From Lactiplantibacillus songbeiensis (GTDB lineage: Bacteria; Bacillota; Bacilli; Lactobacillales; Lactobacillaceae), in the NCBI RefSeq assembly GCF_005405125.1, contig NZ_BJDL01000027.1, positions 1-60,215 of the forward strand: a DNA stretch of 60,215 nt. The letters run 5' to 3'. This document shows positions 1-6,376 of the stretch, one piece after another. A program made the translations under genes and the position numbers. Within the stretch, counting starts at the first letter, position 1. The number at the start of each line of letters is the position of its first letter. The notes beneath the pieces are model-generated. The model had not been told where the DNA came from. It was given only the letters and a program-made list of their open reading frames with translations, and ran no database searches.

Positions 1-71
1 GAACGACTTATCACCAGTAGTGTTCGAACAACAAACTGTTAAATTATAAGTTCCAACTTTTGGGGTACGCC

Positions 72-368
72 TCAAGCGCGGTCTTCAAAACTGGCCTTGG
101 CCTAAAGTCCGAGCAGACCACTCGCACTAAAGCCAACGACACGGCTGAGCATTTTAGGAACCAACCTCTCGGCTAAATTAATGGTCGACAATAGATACAC
201 TAATTCACGTTAATTAACACCGGGCGGACCAAAATCGGCTCAGTGGTGTCGTTTATCTTGGTCGGTGATTTGCCGACTTAGATAACCCCCGGCTTGTGGA
301 GGACCGCACTTAGCTTCCAAACGCGGCCAACACGTTCCAGCCGATTCTGGGCTAACCACAGAGCAAAT
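72..368 (+). repeat. Element A copy 1, left end missing, abutting a toxin gene
   Basis: This is a member of the ~394-bp A family (best copy 17178-17571). It starts inside the left arm (loop remnant GCGGTCTTCAAAA) and runs through the right arm to the GCCGATTCTGG strand of its outer stem. The left terminal repeat is absent. The right end merges into the reading frame of a truncated toxin gene at about 361-370. Bases 1-71 hold no recognisable gene. Confidence 0.85.
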
Positions 369-555
369 TGTTGAAGGACTACAACTATCGTCTTTACGAT
401 TACGGTCAATACCTGAACGTATATTTTTTGCAACGTTAGATCATAATCGAATCATATTATTACACCACTATACTAAGCGACAAAATAAAACTGACTATCG
501 AGAAATTGAAAAATTCCTCAATAATTTTGAAGACTGGCTAAACCGAAAGGAATGA
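361..555 (+). pseudogene. Truncated HigB/RelE-like toxin (C-terminal part)
   Basis: The frame from about 361 to the TGA at 553-555 encodes roughly 64 residues. It includes RIFFATLDHNRIILLHHYTK and then REIEKFLNNFEDWL, which is the pattern of the C-terminal half of phage-derived Gp49/HigB toxins (hydrophobic strand, then a K-rich HxxxK region, then a REIE helix). No start codon or N-terminal half is present, because upstream sequence is element A copy 1. An XRE-type antitoxin follows directly, the usual higBA order. I infer that the toxin is inactivated by insertion or rearrangement at the element. An alternative is a short functional peptide started from an internal codon, but no ribosome binding site supports that. 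Confidence 0.6.
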
Positions 556-565
556 TTGTTCATGA

Positions 566-850
566 GTGAGTGGAACTGGCATGACTATAAAAAAAGCATT
601 ACATTCATTTAGTGACGAAGAAAAATTCATCATTGATACACTTAGCGCCTTACAAGTTGAACGCTTAAAACGCGGAATTTCACAAAAAGACTTTGCTGCA
701 ATTCTGGGCATGAAACAACCACAACTGGCTAAAATCGAAAACTTAGATTCAATTCCATCACTAACAACTTTAAATCGTTATGCGTGCGGATTGGGTTGGC
801 AAATCCAATTAAAAATCACGCCCTTACAAGCAACCGGAACTAATAACTGA
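566..850 (+). CDS. XRE-family helix-turn-helix antitoxin (HigA-like)
   Basis: About 94 residues. A helix-turn-helix lies in the middle (RLKRGISQKDFAAILGMKQP, then QLAKIENL), typical of the Cro/C1 family antitoxins that pair with HigB toxins. It sits 10 bp after the truncated toxin, with AAAGGA at 546-551. The start is ambiguous: the in-frame options are GTG 566 and ATG 581, while the best-spaced ATG at 562 is in another frame (MSEWNWHDYKK then stop at codon 18). That start looks like a native antitoxin N-terminus, so a frameshift near 590-600 is possible. If made, it would be an orphan DNA-binding antitoxin. Confidence 0.7.
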   Translation: MSGTGMTIKKALHSFSDEEKFIIDTLSALQVERLKRGISQKDFAAILGMKQPQLAKIENLDSIPSLTTLNRYACGLGWQIQLKITPLQATGTNN

Positions 851-875
851 TTTCCAATCTATTCATGAGTCTCAA

Positions 876-925
876 AAAAAATCACGCTCAAATTCTATCC
901 ATAATAGAATTTGAGCGTGATTTTT
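876..925 (+). terminator. Intrinsic terminator after the antitoxin
   Basis: A near-perfect inverted repeat (AATCACGCTCAAATTCTAT against ATAGAATTTGAGCGTGATT) with a 7-base loop is flanked by A and T runs. It could act in both directions. Between it and 1130 I see no gene. Confidence 0.85.
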
Positions 926-1129
926 GATGTAAGACCAGTACGTTTGAGTAGCAAATTAAAAGCTAACTAAAAAATACGACCGAGACAAAGAAACGACGCC
1001 ATCATGATGAAGTCGCTTGAGTAAAATTATCGTATTTTATCCATTAACTTGAGATGGACTGCGTACAAACTCAACCGTTTTTTCACTTGCTAGCTTAAAA
1101 CAATTATTTTTATAGCTTAATCCACCAGA

Positions 1130-1288
1130 CTATTTTCCAGCATAACCATCCTTAAAACCTTGAATAAACGAACTAATCACTGAAGAATCACTAATCAGAT
1201 AGATTAACAGGCTGATAACGCAAACAATAATTAGACTTCTAACTGGATACTGCTTAACGCCGTTTATGAGTTTATTAACCATTAACAT
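1130..1288 (-). CDS. Small single-pass membrane protein, 52 aa
   Basis: A short ORF with start ATG at 1288-1286 preceded by AAAGGGTGAGG at ideal distance. It encodes a basic N-terminus (MLMVNKLINGVKQYPVRS), one hydrophobic helix (LIIVCVISLLIYLI) and a polar tail ending GFKDGYAGK. Composition and ribosome binding site make a real small membrane protein likely; I do not recognise the family. It is the last of up to three small ORFs reading leftward and overlaps the one before it by 14 bp, suggesting translational coupling. Possible roles such as bacteriocin immunity or a membrane-complex regulator are guesses. Confidence 0.55.
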   Translation of the reverse strand: MLMVNKLINGVKQYPVRSLIIVCVISLLIYLISDSSVISSFIQGFKDGYAGK

Positions 1289-1487
1289 GTCCCTCACCCT
1301 TTGTTTTTAAAACAACGTCCCCATAATTAAGACAATATCTGCAAACAAATGGACATAGATGCCACCCTGTAACGTCTATGTCGCACGCCACAACGCCGTG
1401 ATTGGATAGCGAGTTATCCCAATGATTAAGGGATAAGCCCAAATGAAATGATAGTGTGACAGATGTAAAAATGCAAATAAGAGGCAC
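1275..1487 (-). CDS. Hypothetical small cysteine-containing protein, 70 aa
   Basis: An ORF with GTG start at 1487 and a weak GGAAAG site. It has a hydrophobic N-terminal stretch (LICIFTSVTLSF) and four cysteines further in (CDIDV, LCPFVCRYC). It lies between two better-supported small genes on the same strand, 13 bp after the first and overlapping the second, so it could be the middle gene of a small operon. Codon use and composition are not convincing, so it may be noise. Confidence 0.3.
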   Translation of the reverse strand: MPLICIFTSVTLSFHLGLSLNHWDNSLSNHGVVACDIDVTGWHLCPFVCRYCLNYGDVVLKTKGEGHVNG

Positions 1488-1500
1488 CCTAAAGCTTTCC

Positions 1501-1701
1501 CTAACTCAACAACTGCAAATCTGCCAACACTAACATGCCAAAGATAACTAACATCGGCATCGTCGCAACCGTTAAAGTTGTATCCGCGGTCACTAAAACC
1601 CAGCCACTATGATTATGGACATGCTTCAATAAATGGTAAACGCCCACACATAACGCTAACATAAGATAGATAAACACCACGATGTCACCGAATAGTTGCA
1701 C
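1501..1701 (-). CDS. Small two-helix membrane protein, 66 aa
   Basis: GTG start at 1701 behind GGAGGG at good spacing, with a consensus promoter just upstream (1727-1755). The protein has two hydrophobic segments, about residues 5-25 (VVFIYLMLALCVGVYHL) and 42-63 (TLTVATMPMLVIFGMLVL), joined by a histidine-rich loop (KHVHNHSGW). The function is unknown. It leads a possible three-gene set of small proteins running to 1130. Confidence 0.6.
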   Translation of the reverse strand: MQLFGDIVVFIYLMLALCVGVYHLLKHVHNHSGWVLVTADTTLTVATMPMLVIFGMLVLADLQLLS

Positions 1702-1726
1702 GAAAGTCCCTCCAAATCTAACATCT

Positions 1727-1755
1727 CATAAAACAATTAATGCTGCTTGTGTCAA
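1727..1755 (-). promoter_or_regulatory. Promoter of the small-protein genes
   Basis: On the minus strand, -35 TTGACA (1755-1750), a 17-base spacer and -10 TTTATG (1732-1727). The -35 box overlaps the dyad GTCAAGCTTGAC, a possible operator. Confidence 0.6.
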
Positions 1756-1882
1756 GCTTGACTAGCAATCAGCTTTATATCTGGCCCAAATGACCAATTC
1801 TTTATATAACCGCAAATCATTATTCTTATAATACCCCACTCCCTATGACTTAACAATCTTATTCCAAAACATACATTAACTA

Positions 1883-2082
1883 TACTTGGTATTAGTTAAG
1901 CTTGCCGCCTACCGGTAATTAACGCCGGGCGGGCCAGAATTGGATCAGTGGTGTCGTTTATCTTAGTCGTGGGTTTCGGCTTAGATAAAGCCCGGCTTTC
2001 GAGACCGCCCTGTGGCTCGAAAACGCGGCCACCACGTTCCAGCCGACTCTGGGCCAACCAGAGTGACAACTTAATCCAACTA
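1883..2082 (+). repeat. Element A copy 2, left arm deleted
   Basis: It keeps the left terminus (TACTTGGTATTAGTTAAG), loses nearly all of the left arm and keeps a complete right arm (GGGCCAGAATTGG to CCGACTCTGGGCC). The right terminus is cut after AATCCAAC. It lies between the small-protein promoter and the PTS terminator. Confidence 0.9.
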
Positions 2083-2124
2083 TAAAAAATCAGCGCTAAC
2101 GTGTCACCACGTTAACGCTGATTC
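2083..2124 (-). terminator. Terminator of the PTS gene
   Basis: Minus-strand hairpin AATCAGCGTTAACGTG / CACGTTAGCGCTGATT followed by a T run, directly after the stop codon at 2132. Confidence 0.9.
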
Positions 2125-2131
2125 AATCGTC

Positions 2132-4141
2132 TTATTCCGCTGCCCCGATAATATCACCGGCGGCAACCGTCTTAGTTTGGTTCATTTCAAAATGATCAAC
2201 TTGATCCATGTTCGTAATAACCACCATCATCGTTGTGGCTTTACCTGCCGCTTTGATGGCATCCAGATCAACCGTGGCAACTGCACTACCAGCAGCAATC
2301 TGATCACCAGTTTCTACGTGCAAATCAAATGGCGTCCCGTTCATTTCAACCGTGTTAATCCCCATATGGAGCAAGATTTCTAACCCTGAGGCCGTCTTCA
2401 GACCAAGTGCATGCTTGGTTGGGAAGATGCTGGTCACTTCACCACTCACTGGTGCGACCACTTCATTATTGGTTGGTTCAACCGCAAAGCCATCCCCCAA
2501 CAGCTTTTGGGCAAACGTCTCATCGGCGACGTCACTAATTGGCATTAAGGTACCAGTCGCTGGTGCATGCAAGATCGTTGTTTTGGCAACAGTCGCGACA
2601 CTTGGTTGTTCAACCGTTGCTGTGGTGTCAGCTGATTCAGTCCCACCAGCGCCAGCTAAAGCTAACTCTGGTTGTGGTGTTGCACTCACACGACCATCGT
2701 CTAATTGTTGTAAGGCTTCGGCCACGAATTGCACTTCCGTCCCAATCACAATATGAATGTTATGCACATCCAAGATATTTAATCCGGGAACGCCCGCTGC
2801 TTTAACCGCCGCTTGATCCACTTTACCGGTATCTTTTAATTGTAACCGTAAACGCGTCGTACAATTGTTGATGACACTAATATTATCGTGCCCGCCAATC
2901 GCCGCATAGATGCGTTTGGCTTGCTTCATATACTTATCATCACCATCAGCTGTCGCCACCGCGGGCGCGTCTTCAGCCGGTTCCGCAAGCGGTTCGCGAC
3001 CCGGCGTTTTTAAATCAAACTTTTTAATAGCAAAATCAAATCCAAAGTAATAAATACCGGCCATGACAACCCCTTGCACGATCAACATGTAAGGCTGGTT
3101 GGCTAATGGCATCCGGAAACTTAACAAATAATCGACTAAACCACCACTAAATGAGAAGCTCGCTGTCCAGTGCATCAAGGCCGCAAAGCCCAATGATAAG
3201 CCCATGAAAACAGCATGCAACACGTATAATGGCCAAGCAACAAACATAAATGAGAATTCCAAGGGTTCAGTGACGCCAGTAAAGAATGAGGCAAAGGCCC
3301 CGGCCAGCATCAACGACCCCGTTTCTTTTTTACGTTCTGGTAGCGCATTACGATAAATCGCATAGGCCCCCGCGGGTAATCCGAACATCATAATTGGGAA
3401 GAAGCCGGCTTCATACATCCCGGTAACCCCTTTGATCCCCTTGCTGGCCCAGAAGTTCCCAATATCATTAATCCCAGCGACATTGAACCAGAACACTGAA
3501 TTCAATGCATGATGTAATCCAGTTGGAATCAATAACCGGTTGAAGAAGCCATATAACCCGGCCCCAACAAAGCCTAACTTTGAAATACTTGTGGCAAATA
3601 ATACGATGGCATCATAGAAGAATGGCCAAACAAAATACATCACCGCGGTAACAATCAACATGACAAATGCCGCTAAAATTGGCACTAAGCGTTTCCCACT
3701 AAAGAAGGACAACGCCATCGGTAATTTTACTTCATGGAACTTATTGTAAAGTGCCGCCGCAATCAAGCCGGCTGCAATCCCAAATAAAACATTGTTATTG
3801 ATTTGTCTAAACGCTGGCTGAGCAGCACTGGCATTAATCGCCAGCAAGTTCGCCAACCCATTGGTTCCAGTTGGCTTTAACATTGATACAGGTACTAAGT
3901 AAGCGACAACCCCGGCAATCGCTGCCGCCCCATCCTTATTCGTTGACATGCCGACCGCTAAGCCGACCGCAAATAATAAAGCTAAATTATTTAAAACGAC
4001 GTCACCGCCGTTAATTAAAAATCGTGATAAAATCCAAGCCTTTGGTAAATAGTTACCAATCCCGACTAGAATTGCTGCGGCGGGTAACGTCGCAATCGGC
4101 AACATTAACGATTGCCCAATCCGTTGAAAATATGTCTTCAT
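2132..4141 (-). CDS. nagE: PTS N-acetylglucosamine/glucose-type EIICBA permease
   Basis: 669 residues, the full length for a fused EIICBA. The order is a membrane EIIC domain (about 1-375, with the sugar-site segment GVTEPLEF), EIIB around 405-490 with phospho-cysteine Cys427 in INNCTTRLRL, and EIIA around 525-669 with phospho-histidine His592 in ILLHMGINTV and partner His577. The family takes up and phosphorylates GlcNAc or glucose using phosphate from HPr. It is a single-gene unit with its own terminator. Upstream are a cre-like and a NagR-like site, favouring N-acetylglucosamine as substrate; glucose transport cannot be excluded. Confidence 0.9.
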   Translation of the reverse strand: MKTYFQRIGQSLMLPIATLPAAAILVGIGNYLPKAWILSRFLINGGDVVLNNLALLFAVGLAVGMSTNKDGAAAIAGVVAYLVPVSMLKPTGTNGLANLLAINASAAQPAFRQINNNVLFGIAAGLIAAALYNKFHEVKLPMALSFFSGKRLVPILAAFVMLIVTAVMYFVWPFFYDAIVLFATSISKLGFVGAGLYGFFNRLLIPTGLHHALNSVFWFNVAGINDIGNFWASKGIKGVTGMYEAGFFPIMMFGLPAGAYAIYRNALPERKKETGSLMLAGAFASFFTGVTEPLEFSFMFVAWPLYVLHAVFMGLSLGFAALMHWTASFSFSGGLVDYLLSFRMPLANQPYMLIVQGVVMAGIYYFGFDFAIKKFDLKTPGREPLAEPAEDAPAVATADGDDKYMKQAKRIYAAIGGHDNISVINNCTTRLRLQLKDTGKVDQAAVKAAGVPGLNILDVHNIHIVIGTEVQFVAEALQQLDDGRVSATPQPELALAGAGGTESADTTATVEQPSVATVAKTTILHAPATGTLMPISDVADETFAQKLLGDGFAVEPTNNEVVAPVSGEVTSIFPTKHALGLKTASGLEILLHMGINTVEMNGTPFDLHVETGDQIAAGSAVATVDLDAIKAAGKATTMMVVITNMDQVDHFEMNQTKTVAAGDIIGAAE

Positions 4142-4222
4142 ACCAATTTCTCCCTGTCATCTTTTCTAACACGTTCTAAATACTAGCACAGCAGTTATTT
4201 AGATAAAAGCTTATCGGGCTCG

Positions 4223-4241
4223 TTTATGTATAGACCAATAT
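4223..4241 (-). promoter_or_regulatory. NagR/DasR-type (GntR) operator candidate
   Basis: The minus strand reads ATATTGGTCTATACATAAA, close to the known GntR/NagR dre palindrome built on ATTGGTCTAGACCAAT; the left half matches exactly and the right half loosely. Its position ~80 bp upstream of an amino-sugar PTS gene fits. The assignment is inference. Confidence 0.5.
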
Positions 4242-4244
4242 CAA

Positions 4245-4259
4245 AATAACCGTTTTCAT
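4245..4259 (-). promoter_or_regulatory. cre-like CcpA site
   Basis: The minus strand reads ATGAAAACGGTTATT, one mismatch from the cre consensus WTGNAANCGNWNNCW. It lies next to the NagR-like site upstream of the PTS gene, as expected for carbon catabolite control. Confidence 0.5.
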
Positions 4260-4286
4260 TATGATTAAATCAGTTTTTAAGAAAAT

Positions 4287-4318
4287 GAAAAAAGTTCTGA
4301 AAAAATTCAGAACTTTTC
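4287..4318. terminator. Bidirectional hairpin upstream of the PTS gene
   Basis: AAAAGTTCTGAA and TTCAGAACTTTT form a 12-bp stem around a short A loop with A/T flanks. It insulates the PTS promoter from the T-box transcript arriving on the minus strand. Confidence 0.75.
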
Positions 4319-4390
4319 ATAAATAATTTAAATTTAACCCTATCAGCTGACAGGGCCTCGTGACTGAAGCCATCAATAATGGCACTTTAA

Positions 4391-4774
4391 CACTTGGTGC
4401 TAGTTAAAATTTCCGCCTGCCGGTTGGCTCCTAAAACGCTGGAACGCCATGGGCCATTTTGAAGCAAAGTGCGGTCTTCAAAACTGGCCTTGGCCTAAGC
4501 CCGAGCAGAACACTCGCACTAAGGCCAACGACACGACTGAGCATTTTAGGAACCAACCTCTCGGCTAGATCTGTGGCCGACAATGAATAGTCATTAATTC
4601 CCGTTAATTAACGGCGGGCGGCCTAGAATTGGCTCAGTGGTGTCGTTTATCTTAGTCGGTGACTTTCCGACTTAGATAAAGCCCGGCTTGGAAGACCGCG
4701 CTTTGGCTTCCAAACGTGGCCACCACGTTCCAGCCGATTCTGGGCCAACCAGAGTGGCAATTTAGCACCAAACA
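4391..4774 (+). repeat. Element A copy 3, nearly complete
   Basis: Both arms are present. The left terminus is CACTTGGTGCTAGTT and the right end TTTAGCACCAAACA lacks about 9 bases of the usual terminal repeat. Hairpin 2 of the right arm is TTGGAAG/CTTCCAA instead of the common TTTCGAG/CTCGAAA, a compensatory change. It lies directly downstream of the orphan T-box terminator. Confidence 0.95.
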
Positions 4775-4861
4775 TACTTTATGTGTGCTGGAATCCTTAA
4801 TAGTAATGCTATGTGAAACTGCTATGTGGAGGTGGAACAACTAGCTTATGTGTTCAACTCA

Positions 4862-5134
4862 ACGAAAAAACGCCCAATGGATTTAAAAATCCAAAGGACG
4901 TTTCACACGGGTTACCACCTTAGTTTGAATCGTAATCACTCACGATTCCTCAGTACGTTCAGTATCACTAAACGTATGCACGCTAATGGGTGCCCCCAGC
5001 GAACCTCGAAAAGTTCGCGTCATGATTGAACTTTAATTAGATTGCCATGACACCTTCCCAGCGACCGGTGCTTGCTTCGCATGTCAATCTAACGACTCCT
5101 TCAAACCATTTTGACTTTTTCATCAAGCTTTAAT
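4862..5134 (-). ncRNA. T-box leader with no downstream gene
   Basis: The minus strand carries a stem I region starting TTAGATTG / CAATCTAA, the T-box segment AGGTGGTAACCCGTG (about 4922-4905) and a terminator (CGTCCTTTGGATTT / AAATCCATTGGGCG then T run, 4903-4864). A promoter lies directly upstream. The specifier is uncertain; ATG (Met) just 5' of CAATCTAA is one candidate. No ORF follows: transcription would enter element A copy 3 and then a terminator 540 bp before the PTS gene. I infer that the regulated gene was lost, or that the RNA has another use. Confidence 0.8.
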
Positions 5135-5140
5135 GTTATA

Positions 5141-5169
5141 ACCATAATATCATTTATCACAACTGTCAA
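5141..5169 (-). promoter_or_regulatory. Promoter of the orphan T-box
   Basis: Minus strand TTGACA (5169-5164), 17-base spacer, TATGGT (5146-5141). The intact spacing indicates that the leader is probably still transcribed. Confidence 0.65.
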
Positions 5170-5247
5170 CCCTTGATGACACCACGATTGAATCTTAACC
5201 AAGCTACCCGCTATTAGCCAGTTAATCGCCGTTAAGACTTAACTTTC

Positions 5248-6147
5248 TTAATCAACGACGCGCTGCTGATTAAGCGTATTTAGCAATGGTTTCCAATCAT
5301 ACGACCAAATCATGCCCAGCGCATGTTCCCCCGTTAGAACACCCATTAACGGCCCAATCTCACCAGTCTTAACTCGAACCGCTGGGAATTGATAACGGAG
5401 TTCACTGGTCCAATCTTCCGCAATCTGCGGATCATTGGCATTAATGATATCCAAGCGAACGGGTTGTTCACTCGTAATCACGAACCGGTTAAACTCATCT
5501 TGCACAGCTTGTTGCGCATTTTTTAACGTGCGTTCTTTACCCAGTACTTGAATCTTGCCATGCTCATTAAAGGTAATAATCGGTTTATTACGTAAGACCA
5601 TCGTCCCAGCTAAACTACTATTATTATAGATACGACCATTTTTGACCAGATGCCGCATACTATTGACGATCAAAACAGTCTGCGTGGTTGTCCGCAAGAG
5701 ATCCAGTTGGGCTAAGATATCAGCCATACTGTAATCAGCTAACGCCATCGCTGCCGCTAACTTCACCATATTCGCGGTCCCAGCACAGGCGGTCCGTGAA
5801 TCAAAGACTTCCACGGCAAGGCCTTTTACGGATGGCGCGTAAGTCTTGAGATTATTAATATACCCACTAATTCCACTACTCAAGCCAACCACTAGCACTT
5901 GATCATAACCGGCTGCTTGCAATTGGTCAAAAACCACTTGCATCTCCGGCATTGAAATTTGGGAAATCGTCGGAATATCTTTTTCTACTTTTAATAATCG
6001 GTAAAATTGATCGGCATTAATATCTACATTTTCATGGTACACGTGGTTACCAAACATAATTGGATCATTTACCACGGTAATTTTGTAATCTTGTGCCGCC
6101 TGAGCGGACAGATTTGCGGAACTATCAGTGACTACCGCAATTTTCAT
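5248..6147 (-). CDS. DegV family fatty-acid-binding protein
   Basis: 299 residues, the usual DegV length. The N-terminus KIAVVTDSSANLS is the family hallmark, followed by the segment LSSGISGYINN and the middle motif VFDSRTACAGTANMV. Members bind long-chain fatty acids; in firmicutes such proteins (FakB-type) present the acyl chain to a fatty acid kinase for phosphorylation. Which lipid this one binds cannot be told. It is a monocistronic minus-strand gene; the element B copy 1 lies 18 bp upstream of its start, and no obvious terminator was seen at its 3' end before the orphan T-box promoter. Confidence 0.9.
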   Translation of the reverse strand: MKIAVVTDSSANLSAQAAQDYKITVVNDPIMFGNHVYHENVDINADQFYRLLKVEKDIPTISQISMPEMQVVFDQLQAAGYDQVLVVGLSSGISGYINNLKTYAPSVKGLAVEVFDSRTACAGTANMVKLAAAMALADYSMADILAQLDLLRTTTQTVLIVNSMRHLVKNGRIYNNSSLAGTMVLRNKPIITFNEHGKIQVLGKERTLKNAQQAVQDEFNRFVITSEQPVRLDIINANDPQIAEDWTSELRYQFPAVRVKTGEIGPLMGVLTGEHALGMIWSYDWKPLLNTLNQQRVVD

Positions 6148-6165
6148 TTATTTCACTCCAATTCA

Positions 6166-6290
6166 AGAGTGTGAGGGCCAGCGGGTTGCGACTGAGCATT
6201 GCCTAGCTATCCGAATAACTCGGTGAATTTTCCGAGTTGTTTGGATAGCGTCGCAAGCACAGGTCGCAGCTGGCCCGAACACGTTTCGAC
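6166..6290 (+). repeat. Element B copy 1
   Basis: A ~125-bp structured repeat (other copies 9905, 11038, 32825). The outer stem GGGCCAGC / GCTGGCCC encloses the CTGAGCATTGCCTAGCTA motif and a long hairpin capped by CTCGGTGAATTTTCCGAG. It sits in the intergenic space upstream of degV, antisense to it. Confidence 0.85.
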
Positions 6291-6328
6291 AGCATCACCA
6301 TCATGACACTACCAGCGAATAACGCCAC

Positions 6329-6376
6329 AAAAAAAGACGCTCACATACAGTATACTGTACGTCAGCGTCCTTTTTC
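6329..6376 (-). terminator. Terminator of the metA-metY-hom operon
   Basis: Hairpin GACGCTGACGTACAGTA / TACTGTATGTGAGCGTC with a T run; its 5' flank overlaps the hom stop codon. Confidence 0.9.

Noticed and set aside
2352-2756. 134-aa plus-strand ORF inside the PTS gene
   Set aside because: Shadow of the EIIA/EIIB coding frame, which carries all catalytic motifs.
4826-5029. 67-aa plus-strand ORF
   Set aside because: It lies antisense to the orphan T-box and has no other support.
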